Below, piece after piece: positions 44,176-52,817 of a stretch of DNA of 64,000 bases (within the stretch, counting starts at the first letter, position 1; every line of letters begins with the position of its first letter). The translations under genes and the position numbers were made by a program. Below the pieces are notes generated by a model, which had not been told where the DNA came from, did not search any database, and saw only the letters and a list, made by a program, of their open reading frames with translations. Source of the DNA: Albidovulum denitrificans (GTDB lineage Bacteria > Pseudomonadota > Alphaproteobacteria > Rhodobacterales > Rhodobacteraceae); NCBI RefSeq assembly GCF_002973535.1, contig NZ_PVEP01000006.1:186001-250000 (forward strand). The letters run 5' to 3'.

Positions 44176-44810
44176 CCCTGACACGCAACGTCCCCCTCAC
44201 GCCCGCGCAATCGGCGCTGCTGTTCATCGACGTCCAGAACTTCAGCGCGCATCGCAAAGGGGCCGAGTTCGCCGACCTGCCCGAAGCGGAGTTCCGCGAG
44301 ACATACGGCTGGTTCTTCGACGAATTGAAGGGCCGCGTCATTCCCAACATGCAGGCGCTGCAAGCGGGGTGCCGCACGGCCGGGGTGGAGGTGATGTACA
44401 CCACGATCGAAAGCCTGACGCTCGACGGCCGCGACCGCAGCCTTGACTACAAGATCACCGGCTTCAACGTCGCCAAGGGATCATGGGACGGCAAGGTCAT
44501 CGACGAGATCGCGCCCGAGGGCGATGAGATCGTCTTGCCAAAGTCCTCCTCCTCGGTCTTCGTTTCCACCCATATCGACTATGTGCTGCGCAATCTGGGG
44601 GTGCGGCAACTGGTGATCAGCGGGCTTATCACCGATCAATGCGTGGAAAGCGCGATCCGCGATGCCTGCGATCTGGGCTATCTGGTGACGCAGGTGACCG
44701 ATGCCTGCCTGACCTACAGCCAGGCCCGCCACGACAATTCCCTGCGCACGATCAAGGGCTATTGCCGCCAGGTGACGACGGCCGAACTGCTGGCCGAACT
44801 GGACGGTTAG
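44172..44810 (+). CDS. isochorismatase-family cysteine hydrolase
   Basis: Cysteine amidohydrolase of 212 aa. The catalytic Asp lies in LLFIDVQNFS, and the nucleophile is Cys157 in GLITDQCVESAIRDACDLGY; a Lys in the YKITGFNVAKGSWDGKV region completes the usual triad. Such enzymes cleave amides such as N-carbamoylsarcosine, ureidoacrylate or biuret. Upstream it is coupled to the FGase-like gene; the class III aminotransferase gene starts 2 bases after its stop. Likely role: deamidation of a pathway intermediate. Substrate not readable from the sequence. Confidence 0.87.
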   Translation: MTLTRNVPLTPAQSALLFIDVQNFSAHRKGAEFADLPEAEFRETYGWFFDELKGRVIPNMQALQAGCRTAGVEVMYTTIESLTLDGRDRSLDYKITGFNVAKGSWDGKVIDEIAPEGDEIVLPKSSSSVFVSTHIDYVLRNLGVRQLVISGLITDQCVESAIRDACDLGYLVTQVTDACLTYSQARHDNSLRTIKGYCRQVTTAELLAELDG

Positions 44811-44812
44811 CC

Positions 44813-46129
44813 ATGCCCGGTAACAGCCTTTATGCCCGCGACACGGGCGCGATCTCCGACCTGCAAAAGCTGCGCTTCTTTCCGCAGGAAGTGTCGCACG
44901 GCGAAGGCTGTTACCTCTACGATCCCGACGGGCGCGGCTATCTGGACCTGTCGGCGGGCTGGGGCGCGGCGAGCCTTGGCTATGCGCATCCCGACTGGGT
45001 GGCGCGCGTCCATGCGGCGCTTCTGAACCAGGCCGGGGCGACGCTGCTGTCCTCGGCGGTCGCCCCGGCGGTCGAACTGGCCGAACGCCTGCTGGAGATG
45101 ACACCGGGCGGCGCGGAGCGCCGGGTCTGGCTGGGCCATTCCGGCAGCGACGCGAATGAGACGGTCGCCCGCGCCGTCGCCGCCGCGACGGGACGGCCCC
45201 GGATCATGTCCTTCGCCGGCGCCTATCACGGCGGCACGCAGGGGTCGATGGCGGTTTCGGCGCATCCGGTTCAGTCGCATGCGACACGCGACACCGGCCT
45301 GACCTCCGTTCCCTATCCCGACACGTTCCGGCCCTTCGACGGCGACGCAAGCGGCGGCGCGCTGCTTGACCATATAGAGACGCTTTTACGCATCACCTGC
45401 CCAGGGGATGAGGTCGCGGCCTTCTTCATCGAACCGATCCAGTCCGATGGCGGACTTCTGGTGCCGCCGCCGGGGTTCCTGAAGCGGTTGGGTGAAATCT
45501 GCGCGCGCCATGGCATCCTGACCGTCTGCGACGAGGTGAAGGTGGGGCTTGGGCGCACCGGAAAGCTGCATGCCTTCGAACATGAAGGCTGGACGCCCGA
45601 TATCCTCGTCTTCGGCAAGGGGCTGGGCGGCGGCCTGCCGGTTTCGGCCGTCGTCGGCCCGGCGACGATCCTGAACCATGCGACGGCCTTCTCGATGCAG
45701 ACCACCCACGGCAACCCGATTTCGGCCAGCGCCGCGCTTGGGGTCCTCGACCTGATCGAACGCGACGGGCTGGCGGCCAATGCTGCCCGCACCGGCGCGC
45801 ATCTTATGGAGGCCCTGAAAACGACCTTGAAGGGCAATGCCCATGTCGGCGACATACGCGGGCGCGGTCTTGTCATCGGCATCGAACTGGTCGGCAGGGA
45901 CGGCTCAGCCGCCCCGCAACTCGCCCGGCGCGCGGTCTACCGGGCGTGGGAGCTTGGGCTGATCGCCTATTACGTCGGGGCCGGGTCCAATGTGATCGAG
46001 CTGACGCCCCCATTGATTCTGAACAAGACGGACGCGGACCTGGGCGCCGCGCGTCTGGGGCAGGCCATTGCCGATGCCTGCGCGGGCAGGGTTGACGATG
46101 CCGCCATCGCCGCGTTTCAGGGGTGGTAG
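44813..46129 (+). CDS. class III PLP-dependent aminotransferase (AGXT2/ornithine AT group)
   Basis: Fold-type I aminotransferase of 438 aa. The PLP Lys lies in ILVFGKGLGGGLPVSAVV; FLVPPPGFLKRLG, LTVCDEVKVGLGRTG and LGHSGSDANETVARA are the family's conserved pieces. ATG 44813 starts 2 bases after the upstream stop. Members use beta-alanine, ornithine, 4-aminobutyrate or taurine-type omega-amino groups. Together with the transporter and ligase it points to breakdown of an omega-amino compound. It is only distantly like the aminotransferase part of the next gene. Confidence 0.9.
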   Translation: MPGNSLYARDTGAISDLQKLRFFPQEVSHGEGCYLYDPDGRGYLDLSAGWGAASLGYAHPDWVARVHAALLNQAGATLLSSAVAPAVELAERLLEMTPGGAERRVWLGHSGSDANETVARAVAAATGRPRIMSFAGAYHGGTQGSMAVSAHPVQSHATRDTGLTSVPYPDTFRPFDGDASGGALLDHIETLLRITCPGDEVAAFFIEPIQSDGGLLVPPPGFLKRLGEICARHGILTVCDEVKVGLGRTGKLHAFEHEGWTPDILVFGKGLGGGLPVSAVVGPATILNHATAFSMQTTHGNPISASAALGVLDLIERDGLAANAARTGAHLMEALKTTLKGNAHVGDIRGRGLVIGIELVGRDGSAAPQLARRAVYRAWELGLIAYYVGAGSNVIELTPPLILNKTDADLGAARLGQAIADACAGRVDDAAIAAFQGW

Positions 46130-46167
46130 GTGCGGCAGGGACCACGAGGTCAGCGAAGGAGCATGGG

Positions 46168-49119
46168 GTGGACTGGCTGAAACCGGCGATGGATCACTTC
46201 CGCCTGCGCCCCGAAACGGAGCGTCTAGGCGGCGAATACGACCTGAATTTCCGCGCCACTGACGATGACGGGCCGGTCATCCTGAAGGTCATGCGCGACG
46301 GCTGCGATCCCGCGCTGGTCGGGATGCAGATCGGCGCCATCAACCATGCGCGGGCCATGGATCCGGATCTGCCCTTGCCCGCCATCATCGGCGCGCCGTT
46401 CTCATTTCCCGACGATGCCGGGGCGCAGCGCCTTGGCTGGGCGCAGCGCGCGTTGCCCGGCCGACCCTTTGCCGAGGTGGTGGAACCGTCGCTTCCTCTC
46501 CTGCACGATCTCGGGGCCATGGCGGGCAGACTGTCGCAGGCTTTGCGCGGTTTCGATCACCCGCTCTTGGACCGCGCACAGAAATGGCAGTTGACCGAGG
46601 CGGGCTGGATCAGGGACCATCTGCATGTCCTTTCCGGCGCCCGCCGCGCGCTGGTGGAGGGCATCCTTGCCGCGTTCGATGCCCTGCGCCCCACGCTTGA
46701 CACCTTACCCCGGCAGGCGGTCCACAACGACTTGAACGACTGGAATATCCTGATCTGTCAGGGGATCGCCGCGCCATCCGCCGTCACCGGGCTGATCGAC
46801 TTTGGCGACATGACCCGCGCCCCGGTGGTGACCGACCTCGCCATCCTGGCAGCTTACGCCATCCTCGACCGCGATGATCCCGAGGCGGCGCTGGCCGCGC
46901 TGGTCGCGGGCTATCACGGGACCTGCCCGGTGGGGGAGGGTGACCTCGCGCTTCTCTGGCCGCTGATCCGCATGCGGCTTGCTGTCAGCGTGGTGAATTC
47001 GACGATCGAGGCCGCCGGGCGCCCGGACGATCCCTATGTGACGATCTCGCAGGCCCCGGCCTGGCGGCTTCTGGAACGGGGTGACCTTGACCCGGCGCGG
47101 ATCCTCGCCCGGCTGCGGCTGGCCTGCGGCTTGCCGGTCGTGCCTGAGGCGCCCGCGATCCTTGGCTGGCTCGATGCCATGCGCGGGACATTCGCCCCGG
47201 TCATTACCGATGACATCACGCGCTTTCCGGTCGGCGATCTTTCGGTCAGCGGCAGCCTTTGTCCCGAAAACCCCTTCGCGCTTTCCCCGGACGAGGCGGC
47301 AGGGCTGGGCCGGGCCGATACCCGCTGGCTTGGCCGTTATGGCGAGCCGCGGCTGATCTATACAGAACCCGCCTTCACCGGCGCGACCAAAAGCGCGACC
47401 CGCCGCACCGTCCACCTTGGGGTTGACCTGTTCGCCCCTGCGGGGACAGCGCTGCATGCCCCCCTTGACGGCAGGGTCGTCCGGGCCGGGGTCGAGGACG
47501 GCGCGCAGGGCTATGGCGGGATGGTCGTCCTGCGCCATGACACGCAAGCAGGTAGCCTCTACACGCTCTGGGGCCATCTGGCCGCCGGGTGCGCCCGCCT
47601 GAAACCGGGGCAGCGGATCGCGGCGGGCGAGGCCTTCGCCCATGTCGGCGATCTGCCCGAAAACGGCGGCTGGGCGCCGCATCTGCATCTGCAACTGGGT
47701 TTCGCAGACGATCCCGACTGGGACGGCGTGGCTGACCCCGATGCGCGCGAACTTCAGATGGCGCGCTTTCCCAACCCCGCCGCGCTCCTGAACCTGCCCG
47801 ACGCGCATCTGGCCTTCGCGCCCGAACCGGAAGCCGATCTGCTGGCCTACCGCAACGCCCATTTCGCCCGGAACCTGAAACTGTCCTACCAGAAGCCGGT
47901 GATGTTCCTGCGCGGCTGGAAGCACCACCTGTTCGACCAGTGGGGGCGGCCCTATCTGGATGCCTACAACAACGTCCCCCATGTCGGCCACGCCCATCCC
48001 CGTATCCGTGCGGTGGCGGCCGACCAGCTGGGCCGGATGAACGCGAATACCCGCTACCTGCACCCGGCCCAGCGGGCCTTTGCCGAAAAGCTGACCTCGA
48101 AGATGCCCGAAGGGCTGAACGTCTGCTTCTTCGTCAATTCCGGGTCCGAGGCGAATGAGCTTGCCCTGCGCCTCGCCCGTGCCGCGACAGGTGGCCATGA
48201 CATCGTGACGCCCGATCACGGCTATCACGGCAACACCACCGGCTGCATCGACATCTCGGCCTACAAGTTCGCCAAGCCGGGAATGGACGGCCGAAAGCCA
48301 TGGGTCCATCTTGTCGATGTCGCCGACGATTACCGTGGCCGCTTCCGCGCCGACGATCCGACCTGCGCGCAACGCTACGCCGCCCAGATCGACGGCGCGC
48401 TGAAGGAGGTGACCACCCGTGGCGGCAGGCTTGCCGGATTCATCTGCGAAACCTTCCCCAGTGTCGGCGGCCAGATCATTCCGCCCAAGGGCTATCTTGC
48501 CGGCGTCTATGACCGCATCCGCGCGGCGGGCGGCATCTGCATCGCCGATGAGGTGCAGACCGGGCTTGGCCGTCTTGGCGACTATTACTTCGCCTTCGAA
48601 CAGCAGGGCGTGGTGCCTGACATCGTCGTGCTGGGCAAGCCGATCGGCAACGGCCACCCGCTTGCCGCCGTCGTCACCACGGCGGAGATTGCCGCCCGTT
48701 TCGCGAAGGGGGCGGAATATTTCTCGACCTTCGGGGGATCGAACCTGTCCTGCCGTATCGGGCGCGAGGTGCTTGACATCGTCGATGAGGAGGACCTGCA
48801 AGGCAATGCCGCGCGCACCGGCGCGCGCCTGCTTTCCGGGCTGCGGGCGTTGCTGAACCGTCACGAGGCCATTGGCGAGGTGCGCGGCATGGGCCTTTTC
48901 ACCGGCGTCGATCTGGTGGAGGACCGTGAAACCCGCGCCCCCGCCACCCGCATTGCCGATCACGCCATCAACCGCCTGCGCGAGATGCGCATCCTGATCG
49001 GCCGCGAGGGGCCAGCCGACAATGTCCTCAAGATCCGCCCGCCGCTGACCATCGACGCGGAAGGTGTGGACCTGATCTGCGCGGCGCTCGACACGGCGTT
49101 GTCTGAGGTCGCACGCTAA
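46168..49119 (+). CDS. trifunctional fusion: APH-type kinase, M23 peptidase-like domain, class III aminotransferase/phospho-lyase
   Basis: Protein of 983 aa; GTG 46168 is preferred, with AAGGAG six bases before it. Residues ~1-330 are an APH-type kinase (VHNDLNDWNIL catalytic loop, LIDFGDM metal site). Residues ~395-530 resemble an M23/LytM metallopeptidase (His416 and Asp420 in HLGVDLFAPAGT; His505 and His507 in HLHLQLG). Residues ~560-980 are a class III PLP enzyme (VVLGKPIGNGHPLAAVV with the PLP Lys). In animals, hydroxylysine kinase (AGPHD1) and the phospho-lyases AGXT2L1/L2 act in sequence on amino alcohols, so phosphorylation then beta/gamma elimination of an ethanolamine- or hydroxylysine-like compound is likely. 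No signal peptide, so the M23 part is probably not acting on peptidoglycan. Confidence 0.88.
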   Translation: MDWLKPAMDHFRLRPETERLGGEYDLNFRATDDDGPVILKVMRDGCDPALVGMQIGAINHARAMDPDLPLPAIIGAPFSFPDDAGAQRLGWAQRALPGRPFAEVVEPSLPLLHDLGAMAGRLSQALRGFDHPLLDRAQKWQLTEAGWIRDHLHVLSGARRALVEGILAAFDALRPTLDTLPRQAVHNDLNDWNILICQGIAAPSAVTGLIDFGDMTRAPVVTDLAILAAYAILDRDDPEAALAALVAGYHGTCPVGEGDLALLWPLIRMRLAVSVVNSTIEAAGRPDDPYVTISQAPAWRLLERGDLDPARILARLRLACGLPVVPEAPAILGWLDAMRGTFAPVITDDITRFPVGDLSVSGSLCPENPFALSPDEAAGLGRADTRWLGRYGEPRLIYTEPAFTGATKSATRRTVHLGVDLFAPAGTALHAPLDGRVVRAGVEDGAQGYGGMVVLRHDTQAGSLYTLWGHLAAGCARLKPGQRIAAGEAFAHVGDLPENGGWAPHLHLQLGFADDPDWDGVADPDARELQMARFPNPAALLNLPDAHLAFAPEPEADLLAYRNAHFARNLKLSYQKPVMFLRGWKHHLFDQWGRPYLDAYNNVPHVGHAHPRIRAVAADQLGRMNANTRYLHPAQRAFAEKLTSKMPEGLNVCFFVNSGSEANELALRLARAATGGHDIVTPDHGYHGNTTGCIDISAYKFAKPGMDGRKPWVHLVDVADDYRGRFRADDPTCAQRYAAQIDGALKEVTTRGGRLAGFICETFPSVGGQIIPPKGYLAGVYDRIRAAGGICIADEVQTGLGRLGDYYFAFEQQGVVPDIVVLGKPIGNGHPLAAVVTTAEIAARFAKGAEYFSTFGGSNLSCRIGREVLDIVDEEDLQGNAARTGARLLSGLRALLNRHEAIGEVRGMGLFTGVDLVEDRETRAPATRIADHAINRLREMRILIGREGPADNVLKIRPPLTIDAEGVDLICAALDTALSEVAR

Positions 49120-49196
49120 AGCGTGACGGACCTTGAGGATGGGGCAGGGGACCGCAACACGGAAAGGGCTTGCCGCAGGGTCGCTGCGTGGCATCC

Positions 49197-49330
49197 TCAC
49201 TTGCCCGCGAGCAATACCCGTGGCGACATGATCCCCTGCGGGTCGATCGTGCGCTTGATTGCTGTCATCAGCGCGATCTCGGCCGCGGGTTTCCTGGGGC
49301 AAAAGTTGGAGGTCTTCACGCGTACACTGG
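49197..49330 (-). pseudogene. C-terminal remnant of an FAD-linked oxidase (GlcD-like)
   Basis: On the minus strand the stretch ending at the TGA (49197-49199) reads KTSNFCPRKPAAEIALMTAIKRTIDPQGIMSPRVLLAGK. The segment ALMTAIKRTIDPQGIM is the hallmark C-terminus of FAD-binding-4 oxidases such as D-lactate or glycolate dehydrogenases. Nothing upstream continues the family, so only ~45 codons remain. It lies in the 460-base gap after the triple-fusion gene; the rest of that gap shows no other gene. Confidence 0.62.
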
Positions 49331-49579
49331 AGCTGAACGCGGCCTATCCCCGCCAATGGCGCCACGCCGTTTCGGGTCTTCGCCGGGCCGCCGGACAATC
49401 ACGCCCAGCGGGCCGCTCCTCTCAAGCGACTTCAAAGTTTGCGACAGAACGCACTATTGCGGCGCGGCTTTCTGATAGCGGGGAACATTTGTGGCCGGTG
49501 TGGACAGATGCCCATGCAGCTACTATTTTCGAAGAGTAGCGGGCTCTGGTCGGCACGCCAGTGAGACAGGATTTTGGCG
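49331..49579. other. gene-free sequence upstream of the 49580 gene
   Basis: About 250 bases with no credible reading frame. The right half is more AT-rich (GACTTCAAAGTTTGCGAC, ATGCAGCTACTATTTTCGAAG) and probably includes the promoter for the rightward pair at 49580 and 50275. No operator or hairpin stood out. Confidence 0.4.
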
Positions 49580-50263
49580 ATGTCAGGAATTTCTCCTCCT
49601 CTCAACGACATCCTGCGGGGCATTCGCTCGGGGATGACGGCAGGACGAATTGCGATCACCCCCTTCCGGGAGATCGTTCCACCGCCGGTACGAGGTTTCG
49701 TGGGCGATCTGGTTTCCGGGGTGGATTTCTTCGCCAACAAGGTGGACCGGGCTTCATCTTTCGTGGCGCGCAACTTCATGGATTCGGATCGCGTCTGGCG
49801 GCGCGATGGCTGCTGGACACTTGGAGAACTCGCCGCGAGGCCAGACGGGGACAGCATATTCGCACCGCTCGCCCATGGGGTGCTTCGGTCTGCCTACCGG
49901 CGCTTCGCGACGGGCGAGTTTCTGGTCAGCGAGATGCGCGCGAGCCTGGCGTTCAGTCAGGCTGTCGCCGTTTCCGACCGGGATCATTCGTTGTTGCCCG
50001 TCGAATTGCTGCGCCGTCTGCTGGATGGAGAGGTGATACATCGCGCTCCGTTCGGTGAACCTGTCGAGGGCGAAGCCGCACGGCTGTCGGCGATCGCCCT
50101 GATCCTGTGGCTTCTGGCGGACCGCACACCCCAGACGGAGGACAATGATCTTCTGGATGTCTGCTGCGACGCCGCGGGGCATATCGACAGGCATCTGTCA
50201 GTCGAGACGTCCGACCCCGCTGCGATTGTCGTCGCGATTAGCGAATGCGCGAGGTTGATCTGA
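49580..50263 (+). CDS. hypothetical protein, family not recognised
   Basis: A 227-aa protein starting MSGISPPLNDILRGI; an AGG lies about ten bases upstream. It seems mainly alpha-helical, without signal peptide, clear membrane segments or metal motifs. Recognisable features are an early basic/hydrophobic stretch (VRGFVGDLVSGVDFFANKV) and a C-terminal helical block (ARLSAIALILWLLADRTP) that could contact a membrane or a partner. It is followed by the gene at 50275 after 11 bases, so they likely form a two-gene operon. No function is offered. Confidence 0.72.
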   Translation: MSGISPPLNDILRGIRSGMTAGRIAITPFREIVPPPVRGFVGDLVSGVDFFANKVDRASSFVARNFMDSDRVWRRDGCWTLGELAARPDGDSIFAPLAHGVLRSAYRRFATGEFLVSEMRASLAFSQAVAVSDRDHSLLPVELLRRLLDGEVIHRAPFGEPVEGEAARLSAIALILWLLADRTPQTEDNDLLDVCCDAAGHIDRHLSVETSDPAAIVVAISECARLI

Positions 50264-50274
50264 AAGGTTCTGCA

Positions 50275-51576
50275 ATGTCGCGGCCCGCACTTTCAATCGT
50301 CAGGAATCGCGCCGGAGAGGTTAAACGAGACGTGCGCCGGTTGCGCTGGTTCCGCCGCGCATTTCTCGAACAGGTGGCCTCGGTCTCCGGGCATACGCGC
50401 ACAGGATACGATGTCGATACCGCGCGGCTGGCGGGTGCGTTCCTGACATGGAGCAAGGAAATTGACCGTCAGAAGCCCTCTGCCGAGGCGGACAAACGTC
50501 CCTTTGTGGACTTCGCTGCGGGCCTGATGCTTCGCGAACTGATCGTGGCGGGGCCGCTGACTGCGCGTCGGTCGGGGTCGGATGATCCCGGTGCAGAACC
50601 ACATGCCTTCTGGCCCGAGGGATATGCTTATGTGACCTTCTGCCTGAACATACGCGATGCGGTCCTGCAACAGACCTACCATGAGACCGCCGGGACCTCG
50701 GCGACCTTTCACGATCTTCGGACCTGGTGGTCATTTCGCGAAAATGTCGCCGAGGATCCGCGCCTTGCGCTGCCGTTTCTCGAACTGTTTGCAGGCATAT
50801 CGCCGGTATGGACCCGGCCCGACAGTTTCCTTGCGCGCAGAGAGGCAAAGCCTGCGCCTGTCGGTGCAGGCAAGCTTCGTCTGGTATGGAATGAGGGGCA
50901 GGGGCCGACCGCAGAAGGCCCCCGGGATCTTGCCCGCGGGACCCTCGACCCATCCGTCTCTCTGGTGATCTTTGATCTGGCGACCCTGTCCAATTATTCG
51001 GATATCTACGTGACGGCGCTGGCGGGTTACATTCAGGACTTCGGCACGTCCATCAACCTTGACGAGACAAGGGAACGCTTCCTGCGCGCTCCACTCAATC
51101 TGGCCATGACCTATGTGGCACTCAAAACGGGCCAAGTGTGTCCATCCGCTTTCATCAGCCGGTTCAAGGATATTCTCGCTGAGCGCCGGGAACAGGATTT
51201 GCAACTTCTGCCGGGCATTCAGAGCGTCCTTAAGGATCTGTCGGCGGCATCGGTTGATATCGCCGTTCTTTCCACCGGCGACGCTGAGGAAGATGCGGCC
51301 GTTCTCGGGCGGCTGTCACGGTTAACCCCTGGCGGCAGTGCTTCTGGGTTCGGAGATGTTCTTCTGGATGACGTCGGGGGCGGACTTCTGGATGATCGTG
51401 CCGTCGCTTCCTGCGTCTTGGTGAGCGACGACCGGCAAAAGCTCATCGCGGCCCGGAAGGCAGGGATGTGGACGATCCGCCTTGTCGGCGAGGGCGGCCC
51501 AGAGAAACCATCCGGCGCGGGGTCGCAAGACTTTGTGATCGACAGCTTCTTCAGCTTCCCAGGTCCAGCCCTCTGA
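50275..51576 (+). CDS. hypothetical protein with degenerate HAD-like C-terminal domain
   Basis: A 433-aa protein. The N-terminal ~225 residues are not recognised (helical, with WPEGYAYVTFCLNIRDAVLQ). From about residue 228 a HAD-like fold is suggested: motif I VIFDLATLSN with Asp234 but Ala where the second Asp of DxDxT should be; motif II VDIAVLSTGDAEED; motif IV CVLVSDDRQKLIAARKAGMWTI. Loss of the general-acid Asp suggests a pseudo-phosphatase or sensor. ATG 50275 with AAAGG upstream is preferred over 50245, which overlaps the preceding gene. It is convergent with the SorC regulator; about 90 bases between them hold nothing clear. Confidence 0.7.
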   Translation: MSRPALSIVRNRAGEVKRDVRRLRWFRRAFLEQVASVSGHTRTGYDVDTARLAGAFLTWSKEIDRQKPSAEADKRPFVDFAAGLMLRELIVAGPLTARRSGSDDPGAEPHAFWPEGYAYVTFCLNIRDAVLQQTYHETAGTSATFHDLRTWWSFRENVAEDPRLALPFLELFAGISPVWTRPDSFLARREAKPAPVGAGKLRLVWNEGQGPTAEGPRDLARGTLDPSVSLVIFDLATLSNYSDIYVTALAGYIQDFGTSINLDETRERFLRAPLNLAMTYVALKTGQVCPSAFISRFKDILAERREQDLQLLPGIQSVLKDLSAASVDIAVLSTGDAEEDAAVLGRLSRLTPGGSASGFGDVLLDDVGGGLLDDRAVASCVLVSDDRQKLIAARKAGMWTIRLVGEGGPEKPSGAGSQDFVIDSFFSFPGPAL

Positions 51577-51666
51577 GGTGCGCGACGTCAGGGTCGTGGT
51601 CTGGCTTGCGGTGTAGATCTGGCCGATGGTCGCCCTTTCGCGCGACGACAGACCCCGGTCAGCGCC

Positions 51667-52629
51667 CTACATTTCCAGGAGTTTCTCTGCCGTTTCCGAG
51701 TCTGTAATCAGTATTCGAGCCTTGACGGCACGCAGCGCCGCCCTGATGCCTGCGACCTTTTGCGTCCCACCCGCAGCGAGAATGATCCGGCCGACAGAGG
51801 CGACCTCTTCCGGGAGCAGGGACATGATGCAGCGGTTGATCGGATGATCGACGAGATGACCCTCGGCGTTCACGAAGCAGCACAGGATGTTTGCGACGGC
51901 GCCAAGCTTCTGAAGCGGTTCGATCAGTTTCGTCGGCACGATGCCATGTTTGAAGATCGTCGCCGTCGGCGCCACTTCACCGACGGTCAGGATCGCGAGA
52001 TCGGCCTTGCGCGCACGCCGACGAACCTCGGCAAGCATTGGCTGCGCCCAGAGCCGGTCGCGCAGATCCGCATCGTCCAGCACCACGGGGGCCGAGATCT
52101 GATAGCTTTCGACGCCCAGCCGTTCGGCCATCTTGCTGGCGACGATGGAGGGATTGATCCATTTCGAAAAGGGCAGCGAGCCCACCAAGCTTACCACGAC
52201 GGTGTCCTGAAGCATGCGCCGATGCATGAAATCGAGGCTTGAATGCAACGTTGCACCACCGCCTACGGCGACTGTCATGCCGTCATTGACGTGCTGGTTG
52301 ACATAGGTCGCCACCGCATGACCGATAGAACGTTCAAGATGCTTCGGATCATGCGGCGCGGGTACGACAATTGCGCTTTCGAGACCCCATCGTTCTTCGA
52401 GTTTGCGCTCAAGTTCGACCTGGTAGGCCGACTTCGCGTTGACAGTCGTTATCACCAGGTGGTCCGCGCTGCTGGCAGCAAGCGAACGCACGACTGTTGA
52501 CCGCCCGACGTCAAGGAGTGACGCAATGGCCTCCTGTGTCATACCTTCGACATGATAGAGCCACGCAACCTTTACGTTCAGATCGGATGAGATGAACGCG
52601 GCATTCTTGGACTGGAACTTGGTATCCAT
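51667..52629 (-). CDS. SorC/DeoR-type sugar-responsive transcriptional regulator
   Basis: Regulator of 320 aa. The N-terminal helix-turn-helix (MTQEAIASLLDVGRSTVVRSL, with GRSTVVR as recognition helix) is followed by the SorC sugar-binding domain (VAVGGGATLHSSLDFM; DLAILTVGEVAPTATIF; CFVNAEGHLVDHPINRC; ILAAGGTQKVAGIRAALR), which in relatives binds a sugar phosphate. AAGGGA precedes ATG 52629; upstream in-frame starts add unrelated residues. It is divergent from the transporter operon at 52818 and probably represses it. A phosphorylated-sugar effector would agree with the phosphatase genes in that operon. Confidence 0.92.
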   Translation of the reverse strand: MDTKFQSKNAAFISSDLNVKVAWLYHVEGMTQEAIASLLDVGRSTVVRSLAASSADHLVITTVNAKSAYQVELERKLEERWGLESAIVVPAPHDPKHLERSIGHAVATYVNQHVNDGMTVAVGGGATLHSSLDFMHRRMLQDTVVVSLVGSLPFSKWINPSIVASKMAERLGVESYQISAPVVLDDADLRDRLWAQPMLAEVRRRARKADLAILTVGEVAPTATIFKHGIVPTKLIEPLQKLGAVANILCCFVNAEGHLVDHPINRCIMSLLPEEVASVGRIILAAGGTQKVAGIRAALRAVKARILITDSETAEKLLEM

Positions 52630-52817
52630 TGTGCGTCCCTTCCAGAATGCGTGGTCGCCTGACGCCGGGGCGTACCGTGTGCTGACAGATAGGAGAAGGT
52701 GGCAGACAATATTGCCGACCGCAATCCCGGTCAATTGTTGTTGACGAGGTCAAATGTTCACACTTAGTCTTGCAGTATTCAGAGTAAGGTCTGAAAACCA
52801 GAGGGAGGATGTCACGA
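52630..52817. promoter_or_regulatory. divergent promoter/operator between SorC regulator and AfuABC-type operon
   Basis: TTGAC-GAG-GTCAA (52741-52753) is a perfect five-base-arm palindrome. Its left arm doubles as a -35-like TTGACG; 17 bases on, TTAGTC could be a weak -10. GGAGG at 52804-52808 is nine bases from ATG 52818 and only a base or so from ATG 52809, so it fixes the start at 52818. The palindrome is a candidate SorC-type operator. Confidence 0.45.

Noticed and set aside
46705-49398. Long open frame antisense to the triple-fusion gene
   Set aside because: Composition is typical of a reverse-strand shadow, and the sense strand carries clear kinase and aminotransferase motifs.
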